A stretch of DNA of 64,000 bases from Achromobacter sp. Root83 (GTDB lineage Bacteria; Pseudomonadota; Gammaproteobacteria; Burkholderiales; Burkholderiaceae_B). The position numbers and the translations under genes were made by a program. Location of the stretch: NCBI RefSeq assembly GCF_001428845.1, contig NZ_LMIU01000022.1:62001-126000 (forward strand), given 5' to 3'. The notes beneath the pieces were generated by a model that was not told the origin of the DNA, searched no databases, and was given only the letters and a program-made list of their open reading frames with translations. Positions 1-8,031 of this stretch are shown here, in pieces (the stretch's first letter is position 1; the number at the start of each line of letters is the position of its first letter).

Positions 1-690
1 CTGGCGCAGCAGGCGCGCGAAAGGCTGGGCGCCAGCGCGGCGTCTTCGGTCGGCATCGAGACCCGGTTCCGCTACAACCCCGACGTGCGCAGCCTGCCCG
101 CCATGGTGCCCGCGGTGATTCCCCTGCTGCTGCTGATGATGCCGGCCATGCTGACCGCGCTGGCGGTGGTGCGCGAAAAAGAGCTGGGCTCGATCATCAA
201 CCTGTATGTCACGCCCGTGACCCGGCTGGAATTCCTGCTGGGCAAGCAGGCGCCGTACGTGGCGCTGGCCATGCTGAATTTCCTGCTGATGACACTGCTG
301 GCGGTGACGCTCTTTGGCGTTCCCATCACCGGCAGCTTCGCCACCCTGCTGCTGGCCGCGCTGATCTACAACGTGGTGGCCACCGCCATCGGGCTGCTGG
401 CGTCCACGTTCACGCGCAGCCAGATCGCGGCGCTCTTCTTCACCATGATCGGTACGCTGGTGCCCGCCGTGCAGTTCGCCGGGCTGCTCAATCCGGTGTC
501 TTCGCTGGAGGGCGGCGGGCGGCTGATCGGGCAGATCTATCCCGCCACGCACATGCTCACCATCAGCCGCGGCGTGTTCAGCAAGGCGCTGGATTTCCCG
601 GACCTGCAGGGTTCGTTCTGGCCGCTGCTGGCTGCGATACCGATCATCCTGGGCGCCTCGGCGCTGCTGCTGAAGAAGCAGGAGACCTGA
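1..690 (+). CDS. rbbA: RbbA-like ABC transporter ATPase/permease, C-terminal part
   Basis: Open from the first base of the window, so only the last ~229 residues are visible; the ATPase domains lie upstream. What is seen is an ABC-2 type permease domain: a short loop containing [16 protein letters not shown], then about six hydrophobic segments, with the conserved cytoplasmic stretch [20 protein letters not shown] between the first two. This stretch and the C-terminal LLLKKQE are characteristic of the RbbA/YhiH family (two ABC domains fused to a membrane domain), known in E. coli as a ribosome-associated ATPase. The next gene starts 1 base after the stop and encodes the YhhJ-type partner permease, as in enterobacteria. 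An HlyD-type membrane fusion protein would be expected upstream, outside the window. Confidence 0.85.
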   Translation: MAQQARERLGASAASSVGIETRFRYNPDVRSLPAMVPAVIPLLLLMMPAMLTALAVVREKELGSIINLYVTPVTRLEFLLGKQAPYVALAMLNFLLMTLLAVTLFGVPITGSFATLLLAALIYNVVATAIGLLASTFTRSQIAALFFTMIGTLVPAVQFAGLLNPVSSLEGGGRLIGQIYPATHMLTISRGVFSKALDFPDLQGSFWPLLAAIPIILGASALLLKKQET

Positions 691-691
691 C

Positions 692-1816
692 ATGAGGCAT
701 CTGGCCAATATCTACCGCCTGGGCGTCAAGGAGCTATGGAGCCTGGCGCGCGACCCGATGATGCTGGTGCTGATCGTCGTGTCGTTCACGCTGATGATCT
801 ACACGGCGGCCACCGCGGTGCCCGAGACGCTGCACAACGCGCCCATCGCGGTCGTGGACGAAGACGTGTCCCCGCTGTCGGCGCGGATCGCCTCGGCCTT
901 CTATCCCCCGCATTTCACCCCGCCCCGGATGATCGGCTCGGCCGAGGCCGACGCGGGCATGGACGCTGGGCGCTACACGTTCTCGGTCAATATCCCGCCG
1001 AATTTCCAGCGCGACGTCCTGGCCGGCAAGCCGGCGGAGATCCAGTTGAACGTGGACGCGACCCGGATGAGCCAGGCGTTCACCGGCAGCAGCTACATCC
1101 AGCAGATCATCACCGACGAGATCAACGAATTCGTCAGGCGCTACCGCGCCCCCGCCGAACCGCCCGTGGACCTGGCGGTGCGCATGCGATTCAACCCCAA
1201 TCTGACGCAGGCCTGGTTCGGCGCGCTCATGGAGATCATCAACAACGTCACGATGCTGTCCATCATCCTGACCGGGGCGGCGCTGATCCGCGAGCGCGAA
1301 CACGGCACCATCGAGCATCTGCTCGTCATGCCCGTGACGCCGACCGAGATCATGGTCGCCAAGGTCTGGTCCATGGGGCTGGTCGTATTGGCGTCCGCTG
1401 CGCTATCGTTGACGTTCGTGGTGCGCGCCCTGTTGCACGTGCCGATCGAAGGCTCGGTGGCGCTATTCCTGACCGGCGTGGCGCTGCACCTGTTCGCGAC
1501 GACCTCCATGGGCATCTTCATGGCCACGCTTGCTCGCAGCATGCCGCAGTTCGGCATGTTGCTTGTACTAGTGCTTCTGCCCCTGCAAATGCTGTCAGGC
1601 GGCACCACGCCGCGCGAAAGCATGCCGGAGTTCGTACAGAACATCATGCTGGCCGCCCCCACGACCCATTTCGTGGAACTTGGCCAGGCCATTCTCTATC
1701 GCGGCGCGGGCATCGGCGTCGTGTGGCAACCCTTCCTGGCGCTGGCGCTGATCGGCACGGTCCTGTTCTCGCTATCCCTGGCACGCTTTCGCAAGACCCT
1801 CAGCCAGATGGCATGA
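692..1816 (+). CDS. yhhJ: ABC-2 type transporter permease (YhhJ-like)
   Basis: A 374-residue inner-membrane permease of the ABC-2 family. One N-terminal membrane helix (about residues 23-42, LVLIVVSFTLMIYTAAT) is followed by a ~140-residue extracytoplasmic domain, then five hydrophobic segments in the C-terminal half. The cytoplasmic loop has LIREREHGTIEHLLVMPVTP, the family signature that parallels the equivalent loop in the upstream gene. ATG follows the rbbA-like stop by one base, so the two are translationally coupled. It probably forms an exporter with the upstream ATPase and an off-window HlyD protein; the substrate cannot be told from sequence. Confidence 0.85.
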   Translation: MRHLANIYRLGVKELWSLARDPMMLVLIVVSFTLMIYTAATAVPETLHNAPIAVVDEDVSPLSARIASAFYPPHFTPPRMIGSAEADAGMDAGRYTFSVNIPPNFQRDVLAGKPAEIQLNVDATRMSQAFTGSSYIQQIITDEINEFVRRYRAPAEPPVDLAVRMRFNPNLTQAWFGALMEIINNVTMLSIILTGAALIREREHGTIEHLLVMPVTPTEIMVAKVWSMGLVVLASAALSLTFVVRALLHVPIEGSVALFLTGVALHLFATTSMGIFMATLARSMPQFGMLLVLVLLPLQMLSGGTTPRESMPEFVQNIMLAAPTTHFVELGQAILYRGAGIGVVWQPFLALALIGTVLFSLSLARFRKTLSQMA

Positions 1817-1867
1817 GGCCCAGGTTATTCGTTTCCCCTTACCACGCTATTTTTAAAAGGACGGATG

Positions 1868-2335
1868 ATGAAGAAGACTACAGCCTCCATGCCCCAAGGC
1901 CTCGCGGGCGCTAATGCGGCCTATTGCCAGCGCCTGGCCCAGCTTGCCCAGGAAAGCCAGCAGCGCTGGATCGAACTGGGCCAGCGCCTGGCCGGCGACA
2001 GCACCAGCCAATACCTGGCCACCCTGGCTCCTCTGACGCCGGCCGGCAACTGGCAGGAGATCGCCCCCGCGCTGGGCGAGCTCACGCGCAAGCGGTGGCA
2101 ATGCCAGCTTGACGCCAGCCAGGCCATCACCCACGCCGCGCTGACGGAGCAGGCCGCGCTGGCGGCCGGCCTGGGCGAAGCAATGAGCGAATGGTTCAAG
2201 CGCGCCACCGATGTCGGCGCGGGTGCCGATGCGTCTCCGCTTACGCAGATGTGGTCCACGATGTCGAACCAGATGGCGGCCGCATGCTCGGCCATGCGCG
2301 ACGCCAGCCAGCCGGGGGCCCATCATGACAGTTGA
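1868..2335 (+). CDS. phasin family protein
   Basis: About 155 residues, acidic and helical with a hydrophobic heptad pattern and no signal peptide, as in granule-associated phasins that coat polyhydroxyalkanoate inclusions. The strongest argument is context: it overlaps by 11 bases the start of an acetoacetyl-CoA reductase of the PHB pathway. Two ATG codons are adjacent at 1865 and 1868; the AAGGA at 1857-1861 is better spaced from the second. The sequence is divergent (TSQYLATLAPL, MSEWFKRATD are phasin-like), so the assignment rests on context plus general composition. A low-complexity cytosolic protein of another kind cannot be fully excluded. Confidence 0.65.
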   Translation: MKKTTASMPQGLAGANAAYCQRLAQLAQESQQRWIELGQRLAGDSTSQYLATLAPLTPAGNWQEIAPALGELTRKRWQCQLDASQAITHAALTEQAALAAGLGEAMSEWFKRATDVGAGADASPLTQMWSTMSNQMAAACSAMRDASQPGAHHDS

Positions 2336-3074
2336 CCCACGCACGGCCCTGATCACGGGCGGGGCCGGCTGCCTTGGCCGCGCCATCGCCGTGGCGCTGC
2401 ACGACGCCGGCCATGACGTGATCGTCACCTACCATTCCAGCGAAGCCGCCACGCGCGAGTGGGTCGAAGAAGAGGCGGCCAAGGGGCGCAAGTTCGCCAT
2501 GTACAAGGTGGACGTGGCGGACTTCGACTCGTGCCAGGCGCTGGTCCAGCGCCTGGCGCAGGACGGCCGCCAGATCGACATCCTGGTGAACAACGCCGGC
2601 ATCACCCGCGATGCCAGCCTGCGCAAGATGACCGCCGATAACTGGGCCGAGGTCATGCACAGCAACCTGGATTCCATGTTCAACATGACGCAGCCCTTAT
2701 GCGGCGCGATGGCGGACCGGGGCTGGGGCCGCATCGTGAATATCTCGTCCGTGAACGGCAGCAAGGGCGCTTTCGGGCAGACCAACTACGCCGCGTCGAA
2801 GGCAGGCATACACGGTTTCACCAAGTCGCTGGCGCTCGAATTGGCGAAAAAGGGGGTGACGGTGAACACCGTGTCGCCGGGCTATCTGGCCACGCGCATG
2901 GTGCAGGCCGTGCCTGAAGAGGTCATGAAGGAAAAGATACTGCCGCAGATTCCGCTGGGGCGTCTGGGCCAGCCCGAGGAGATCGGCGCGCTGGTGGCGT
3001 TCATCTGCAGCGACGCCGCCGGTTTCATGACGGGCAGCAACGTGGCCATGAACGGCGGGCAGCACATGTATTGA
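2325..3074 (+). CDS. phaB: acetoacetyl-CoA reductase (PhaB-type SDR)
   Basis: A 249-residue short-chain dehydrogenase that reduces acetoacetyl-CoA to (R)-3-hydroxybutyryl-CoA with NADPH for PHB synthesis. Visible hallmarks are the nucleotide-binding GGAGCLG (residues 12-18), NNAG at 89-92, catalytic Ser142 in NISSVNGSKG, and Tyr155/Lys159 in TNYAASKAG. The stretch SSVNGxKGxFGQTNY is typical of PhaB rather than of generic FabG enzymes. The ATG at 2325 overlaps the phasin gene by 11 bases and has GGGGG upstream. The next gene downstream is separated by an intrinsic terminator, so phasin-phaB is the end of its transcript. FabG-type activity is the main alternative. Confidence 0.88.
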   Translation: MTVDPRTALITGGAGCLGRAIAVALHDAGHDVIVTYHSSEAATREWVEEEAAKGRKFAMYKVDVADFDSCQALVQRLAQDGRQIDILVNNAGITRDASLRKMTADNWAEVMHSNLDSMFNMTQPLCGAMADRGWGRIVNISSVNGSKGAFGQTNYAASKAGIHGFTKSLALELAKKGVTVNTVSPGYLATRMVQAVPEEVMKEKILPQIPLGRLGQPEEIGALVAFICSDAAGFMTGSNVAMNGGQHMY

Positions 3075-3165
3075 CGGCAGCGCGGCGGGCCCGTCCGGGC
3101 GGGCGCCTGGCTGGGCACGCGCCCGAGCGCCCTGGATGCCCCAACCGGGCGGATCAAGCGATACA

Positions 3166-3190
3166 ACAGCGCAATCTGCGCTGTTTTTTT
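3166..3190 (+). terminator. intrinsic terminator after phaB
   Basis: A perfect 8-bp stem (ACAGCGCA / TGCGCTGT) with a three-base ATC loop is followed at once by a run of seven T. It lies 91 bases after the phaB stop and ends phasin-phaB transcription before the cio promoter region. Confidence 0.9.
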
Positions 3191-3216
3191 GTAACTTCAG
3201 AGAATTTGAATTCCAG

Positions 3217-3315
3217 GAAACACAGCGGATTCTCCTATGCATGGCCTGTGTTTCTCGTGCCGCGCGCCCAAACTGATCCGCTTTTTCCAGATGTCTCTGA
3301 ATCTGTACTGTCTCT
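3217..3315 (+). promoter_or_regulatory. candidate cioA control region with inverted and direct repeats
   Basis: Between the terminator and cioA (3191-3415) there is no gene. It holds a perfect 9-bp inverted repeat, GAAACACAG (3217-3225) and CTGTGTTTC (3246-3254), and two direct copies of TGTCTCT (3292-3298 and 3309-3315) that flank CTGTACTG. Direct repeats of this size and 17-base spacing are the kind of site bound by MocR/GntR regulators, and such a regulator is encoded just downstream of cioAB. The link is inferred. Confidence 0.4.
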
Positions 3316-3415
3316 AGCCAAAGTCCTACCTTCGTGGTGCAGGTCAACACCCCGTCAGCGCCCGCCGTCTTGTGGCGGTCCGCCAGCGCTGGCAACGAAA
3401 GTCAGGAATACCACC

Positions 3416-4852
3416 ATGGATAGCGACGCGCTATTGCTAGCCCGAATACAGTTCGGCTTCACCATCTCGTTTCACATCGTCTTTCCCGCCATCACCATCG
3501 GTCTGGCCAGCTACCTGGCCGTGCTGGAAGGCTTCTGGCTGCGCACGGGCAAGACGGTCTACCGGGATCTCTATCACTTCTGGACCAAGATCTTCGCCGT
3601 CAACTTCGGCATGGGCGTCGTGTCCGGCCTGGTGATGGCTTACCAGTTCGGCACCAACTGGAGCTTCTTCTCCGATTTCGCGGGCAGCGTGACCGGGCCG
3701 CTGCTGGCCTACGAGGTGCTGACCGCCTTCTTCCTGGAAGCCGGCTTCCTGGGCGTGATGCTGTTCGGCTGGTCGCGCGTGGGGCCGGGGCTGCATTTCT
3801 TTTCGACCATCATGGTTGCGTTGGGCACGCTGGTGTCGGCCACCTGGATCCTGGCGTCCAACAGCTGGATGCAGACGCCCGCCGGGTACGAGATCCTGGA
3901 CGGGCGCGTGGTGCCCACCGACTGGCTGGCCGTGATCTTCAACCCGTCCTTTCCCTATCGGCTGGCGCACATGGGCATCGCCGCCTTCCTGGCCACCGCG
4001 CTGATGGTGGGCGCGTCCGGCGCCTGGCACCTGCTGCGCGGCGACCGCAGCCCGGCGGTGAAGAAGATGTTCGCGATGGCGATGGGCATGCTGCTGCTGG
4101 TGGCGCCGCTGCAGGCCGTGGTGGGCGACTTCCATGGCCTGAACACGCTCAAGCACCAGCCCGCCAAGATCGCTGCCATCGAAGGGCATTGGGAAAACGA
4201 GCCGGGCGCGGGCGTGCCGCTGACGCTGTTCGGCATTCCGGACATGGAGCGCGAGGAAACCCGCTACGCGGTGAACATTCCGCGCCTGGGCAGCCTGATC
4301 CTCACGCATAGCTGGGACGGCCAGTTCCCCGGCCTGAAATCCTATCCCCCCGAAGACCGGCCCAATTCGCTGGTGGTGTTCTGGTCGTTCCGCGTGATGG
4401 CCGGGCTGGGCGTCCTGATGATCGCGCTGGCCGCGTGGGCGCTGTGGGCCCGCTGGCGCCATCGGCTCTACGAGTCGCGCTGGCTGCACCGCTGCGCGCT
4501 ATGGATGGGGCCGTCCGGGCTGGTGGCGATGCTGGCCGGCTGGTATGTCACCGAGATCGGGCGCCAGCCCTGGATCGTCTATGGCGTCATGCGCACGGCG
4601 GACGCCGCCACGCCGCACGGCCTGGGCGAACTCACGCTGACGCTGGCGCTCTTCGTGGTGGTCTACCTGCTGGTCTTTGGCGCGGGCGTGTCCTACATGC
4701 TGCGCCTGATCCGCATGGGCCCCAGCCCCGCGCCCGGCCACGCGCCGCTGTCCGGCGGCCCGGGCGAAGCGCGCCAGCCGTCGCGGCCGCTGTCGGCCGC
4801 GTCCACCCTGGCGGGCATCGAGCCCGCGCCACGCAAGCATTCGGGAGTCTGA
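3416..4852 (+). CDS. cioA: cytochrome bd-type (cyanide-insensitive) quinol oxidase subunit I
   Basis: A 478-residue, nine-helix membrane protein: the haem-bearing and quinol-oxidising subunit of a bd-type terminal oxidase. Visible are the N-terminal RIQFGFTISFHIVFPA with the haem-ligand His, the helix YEVLTAFFLEAGFLGVML, and GWYVTEIGRQPWIVYG near residue 380. The quinol-binding loop after GDFHGLNTLKHQPAKIAAIEG is short, as in CioA of the cyanide-insensitive branch and unlike the long-loop E. coli CydA. The ATG at 3416 follows AGGAA and gives the family N-terminus; longer in-frame starts would run back into the terminator. cioB begins 3 bases after the stop. Confidence 0.93.
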   Translation: MDSDALLLARIQFGFTISFHIVFPAITIGLASYLAVLEGFWLRTGKTVYRDLYHFWTKIFAVNFGMGVVSGLVMAYQFGTNWSFFSDFAGSVTGPLLAYEVLTAFFLEAGFLGVMLFGWSRVGPGLHFFSTIMVALGTLVSATWILASNSWMQTPAGYEILDGRVVPTDWLAVIFNPSFPYRLAHMGIAAFLATALMVGASGAWHLLRGDRSPAVKKMFAMAMGMLLLVAPLQAVVGDFHGLNTLKHQPAKIAAIEGHWENEPGAGVPLTLFGIPDMEREETRYAVNIPRLGSLILTHSWDGQFPGLKSYPPEDRPNSLVVFWSFRVMAGLGVLMIALAAWALWARWRHRLYESRWLHRCALWMGPSGLVAMLAGWYVTEIGRQPWIVYGVMRTADAATPHGLGELTLTLALFVVVYLLVFGAGVSYMLRLIRMGPSPAPGHAPLSGGPGEARQPSRPLSAASTLAGIEPAPRKHSGV

Positions 4853-4855
4853 GCC

Positions 4856-5863
4856 ATGGGCGTAGACCTTGCATTGATTTGGGCCGTCGTCATCCTGTTC
4901 GGCGTGATGATGTACGTGATCATGGATGGCTTCGATCTGGGTATCGGCATCCTGTTTTCGCTGATCTCCGACCGCGAGGAGCGGGACGTGATGGTCAATA
5001 CCGTGGCGCCGGTCTGGGACGGCAACGAGACCTGGCTGGTGCTGGGCGGCGCGGGGCTGATGGCGGCGTTTCCGCTGGCCTACTCGGTGATCCTGAGCGC
5101 GCTGCACCTGCCGCTGGTCTTCATGCTGCTGGGGCTGATCTTTCGGGGCGTGGCGTTCGAGTTCCGCTTCAAGGCCGACGAGCACCATCGTCCGCTGTGG
5201 GATTTTGCCTTCGTCTTCGGTTCCCTGTGCGCCACGTTTTTCCAGGGCGTCACGCTGGGCGCCTACATCGAAGGCATTCCGGTCGCCGGGCGCGCCTACA
5301 GCGGCGGCCCCTGGGACTGGATCAGCCCGTTCTCGATGTTCACCGGCGTGGGCCTGGTGGCCGCATACGCGCTGCTGGGCTGCACCTGGCTCATCATGAA
5401 GACCGAAGGCCGGCTGCATCGCCACATGTGCGATATCGCGCGCCCCCTGACGCTGGCGCTGCTGGCCGTCATCGCCGTGCTGAGCGCCTGGACGCCGCTG
5501 GCGCAGCCGCAGATCGCGCAGCGCTGGTTCAGCCTGCCCAATATGTTCTGGTTCTTTCCGGTGCCGCTGCTGGTGGCCGCGGCGGGCTTTGAACTGATCC
5601 GCCGGGTCAAGGGCATGCCTGCCGCCGGCCCCTTCGTGCTGTCGCTGGCGCTGGTCTTCCTGGGATACAGCGGCCTGGGCATCAGCATCTGGCCCGCGAT
5701 CATTCCACCGGACGTATCCATCTGGACGGCGTCCGCGCCGCCGCAGAGCCAGGGCTTCGCGCTGGTGGGCGCCCTGGCGATCATTCCGATTATCCTCATG
5801 TACACCGCCTGGTCGTATTACGTGTTCCGGGGCAAGGTGCGCGCGGGCGAGGAGTTCCATTGA
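4856..5863 (+). CDS. cioB: cytochrome bd-type quinol oxidase subunit II
   Basis: A 335-residue membrane protein with eight or nine hydrophobic segments, the structural partner of CioA. The N-terminal VMMYVIMDGFDLGIGILF and APVWDGNETWLVLGG are diagnostic of the CydB/CioB family, as is FRGVAFEFRFK near residue 98. It follows cioA by 3 bases and its TGA overlaps the ATG of a tiny membrane protein gene by one base, so all three are one transcript. Confidence 0.93.
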   Translation: MGVDLALIWAVVILFGVMMYVIMDGFDLGIGILFSLISDREERDVMVNTVAPVWDGNETWLVLGGAGLMAAFPLAYSVILSALHLPLVFMLLGLIFRGVAFEFRFKADEHHRPLWDFAFVFGSLCATFFQGVTLGAYIEGIPVAGRAYSGGPWDWISPFSMFTGVGLVAAYALLGCTWLIMKTEGRLHRHMCDIARPLTLALLAVIAVLSAWTPLAQPQIAQRWFSLPNMFWFFPVPLLVAAAGFELIRRVKGMPAAGPFVLSLALVFLGYSGLGISIWPAIIPPDVSIWTASAPPQSQGFALVGALAIIPIILMYTAWSYYVFRGKVRAGEEFH

Positions 5864-6006
5864 TGAACGGCACGCAACCCTCCCTGCCCTCGTGGCGCAG
5901 CCGCCTGCTGTGGCTGGCGGCGATCTGGGCCTGCAGCGTCGGGGCGCTGGGCGTGGCGGCCTATGCCCTGCGCCTGGTCATGAGATCCATCGGCATGTCG
6001 GCCTGA
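5863..6006 (+). CDS. small bd-oxidase-associated membrane protein (DUF2474-like)
   Basis: A 47-residue protein with one hydrophobic helix (about residues 14-38, RLLWLAAIWACSVGALGVAAYALR). Its ATG overlaps the cioB stop codon (TGATG). Small single-helix proteins in this position, CydX in enterobacteria and the DUF2474 family with cioAB, stabilise or accompany bd oxidases, so this is the expected third subunit. Assignment is by position, size and topology; the polar N-terminus with PSWRSRLLW is like DUF2474 proteins. Confidence 0.75.
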   Translation: MNGTQPSLPSWRSRLLWLAAIWACSVGALGVAAYALRLVMRSIGMSA

Positions 6007-6034
6007 ACCTCAGTATCCTGCACACGGATTCTCC

Positions 6035-7447
6035 ATGAAGCGCTATGAACGCCTGACCGAAGAAATCACCGCCTCGATCCTGTCCGGCCTGCTGCAGGTG
6101 GGCGACCGCCTGCCCTCGGTGCGGCAGACCAGCGCCAGCCGCGGCGTCAGTCCGTCGACGGTGTTCAAGGCCTATTACCTGCTGGAGGCGCGCGGACTGA
6201 TCCGCGCGCGCGACCGGTCCGGGTATTACGTGCAGCGCGCCCCGCGCGCCGCGCTGCCCGAACTGGACGGCCTGTCCAGCGCCACCCCGGGCCGACATCC
6301 GGTGGACGTCAGCGACAACGTGCTGCGCGTGCTCAATGCCACGTTGCGCCGCGACATGCTGCCGTTCGGTTCGGCCTTTCCCAGCCCGTCGCTGCTGCCC
6401 TACGGCCGGCTGGCCAGGTTCATGGCGGCCACCGTCCAGAAGCTGGATCCGTGGGGTTCCATCGACGACCTGAGCCCAGGCGACGCCGCCCTGCGCCGCG
6501 CGATTGCGCTGCGCTACCTCGCCGATGGCCTGTCCGTGCCCGTGGACGACATCATCATCACCAATGGCGCGCTGGACGCGCTGAACCTGTGCCTGGCGGC
6601 GGTGACCCGCCCCGGGGACGCTGTCATCGTGGAATCCCCCACGTTCTACGCCGCGCTGCAATCACTGGAGCGCAGTGGGCTGCATGCCATCGAGGTGGCG
6701 ACGCATCCGCGCGAAGGCATTGACCTGCAGGCGCTGGAAGAAGCCATCCTGCAGCACCACCCGCGGGCCTGCTGGCTGATGACCACCTTCCAGAACCCGC
6801 TGGGCAGCCTGATGCCGGATGAAAAAAAGGAGGCGCTGGTCAAGCTGCTGACCCGCCACGACGTGGCGCTGATCGAGGACGATGTCTACGGCGAGCTGTA
6901 CTTCGGCGATACGCGGCCGCGGCCGGCCAAGGCCTTCGACACGGAGGGCATCGTGATGCACTGCGCGTCGTTCTCCAAGACGCTGGCGCCGGGTTACCGG
7001 GTGGGCTGGGTGGCCGGCGGCCGCTACACGCGCCAGATCATGCGCAACAAGCTGACCACCAGCCTGGCCACTGCGGCCCCCACCCAGGCGGCCATCGCGG
7101 CCTATCTGGAGAAAGGCGGCTTCGACCGCCACCTGCGGCAATTCCGCCAGGCCCTGGCCTTGCAGCAGGGCGAACTGCTGCAGGCCATCGCGCGCTACTT
7201 TCCCAAGGGCACGCGCGCCACGCGCCCGGCGGGCGGCTACTTCGTCTGGGTGGAGCTGCCGGCGCATATCGACACGTTGAAGGTACACCGCGCCGCGCTG
7301 GACCACGGCATCAGCATTGCGCCCGGCCCGCTGTTTTCATCGTCGGGCGCCTTCGGAAATTTCCTGCGCCTGAACCACGGCCATCCCTGGAACGATGCAA
7401 TGGAACAAGGGATGGCGACGCTGGGGAAACTGCTGGCTAGCGGATAG
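6035..7447 (+). CDS. MocR-type transcriptional regulator (GntR HTH plus aminotransferase fold)
   Basis: A 470-residue fusion. Residues ~1-72 are a GntR winged helix (LPSVRQTSASRGVSPSTVFKAYYLLEARGLI, shown in part), followed by a type I aminotransferase-like domain. The PLP-binding lysine is Lys315 in CASFSKTLAPGYRVGW, preceded by the cofactor-contacting IIEDDVYGEL-like motif (ALIEDDVYGELYF). MocR proteins use PLP or its amine adducts as effectors and bind direct repeats. The gene begins 28 bases after the small cio-associated gene on the same strand, so it may be co-transcribed with the oxidase; whether it controls cioAB or a distant amine/vitamin B6 gene is not shown. It is distinct from PdxR or GabR by sequence alone only weakly. 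Confidence 0.85.
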   Translation: MKRYERLTEEITASILSGLLQVGDRLPSVRQTSASRGVSPSTVFKAYYLLEARGLIRARDRSGYYVQRAPRAALPELDGLSSATPGRHPVDVSDNVLRVLNATLRRDMLPFGSAFPSPSLLPYGRLARFMAATVQKLDPWGSIDDLSPGDAALRRAIALRYLADGLSVPVDDIIITNGALDALNLCLAAVTRPGDAVIVESPTFYAALQSLERSGLHAIEVATHPREGIDLQALEEAILQHHPRACWLMTTFQNPLGSLMPDEKKEALVKLLTRHDVALIEDDVYGELYFGDTRPRPAKAFDTEGIVMHCASFSKTLAPGYRVGWVAGGRYTRQIMRNKLTTSLATAAPTQAAIAAYLEKGGFDRHLRQFRQALALQQGELLQAIARYFPKGTRATRPAGGYFVWVELPAHIDTLKVHRAALDHGISIAPGPLFSSSGAFGNFLRLNHGHPWNDAMEQGMATLGKLLASG

Positions 7448-7480
7448 CGCGGTTTGTCTTGGGCAGCGATCCACGTTATA

Positions 7481-7499
7481 AATGAGTGTTATTCCTATT
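7481..7499 (+). promoter_or_regulatory. candidate Fur box upstream of fecI-like gene
   Basis: The 19-mer AATGAGTGTTATTCCTATT matches the classical palindromic Fur consensus (AATGAGAATnATTCTCATT) at 14 of 18 defined positions. It ends 22 bases before the sigma-factor ATG, the expected place for iron repression of the sigma/anti-sigma pair. Confidence 0.6.
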
Positions 7500-7521
7500 A
7501 ACATTCATTCATACGCCGTCC

Positions 7522-8031
7522 ATGGACTCCCCCGCGTACAAGAACGTTCACCAGCTTTACGCGGAACACCACGACTGGCTGTTGGGCTGGCTGAACCGGC
7601 GTGTGAACAACCGCGCCGACGCTGCCGATCTGACGCAGGACACGTTCTGCCGCGTCCTGACGTCCGCCAGCGCCACCCCCATTGCCGAACCCCGGGCCTA
7701 CCTGCTGACCCTGGCGCGACGGCTCACCATCGACCTGTGGCGGGCGCGCGATGTCGAAGCGCGCTATCTCGAAGCGCTGGCGCACGAACAGGAGTCCGTG
7801 GCCGTGTCGCCCGAGACCCTGGTGATGCTCAAGCAGGCCGTCATGGAGATCGACGCCCTGCTGGACGGGCTGCCCGTTCCGGTCAAGCATGCGTTCCTGT
7901 TGAACCGGCTGGACGGCATGACGCACCCCGCCATCGCGCAAGCGCTGGGGCTGTCGCTTGCCACCGTCGAGCGCCACGTGAAACGGGCCTTTCTGCATTG
8001 CCTTGCCGCGCGCCGCGCCGTGGTCGCGTAA
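7522..8031 (+). CDS. FecI-like ECF RNA polymerase sigma factor
   Basis: A 169-residue ECF sigma factor for iron-starvation genes. Region 2 is seen in DAADLTQDTFCRVL and EPRAYLLTLARRLTIDLWR, and region 4 in HPAIAQALGLSLATVERHVKRA. The family commands transcription of a neighbouring TonB-receptor gene when the receptor signals ligand binding through FecR. Start at 7522 (MDSPAYKNVH) gives the typical FecI N-terminus; an earlier in-frame start lies inside the Fur-box region. The stop overlaps the fecR-like ATG by one base (TAATG). Confidence 0.92.
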   Translation: MDSPAYKNVHQLYAEHHDWLLGWLNRRVNNRADAADLTQDTFCRVLTSASATPIAEPRAYLLTLARRLTIDLWRARDVEARYLEALAHEQESVAVSPETLVMLKQAVMEIDALLDGLPVPVKHAFLLNRLDGMTHPAIAQALGLSLATVERHVKRAFLHCLAARRAVVA

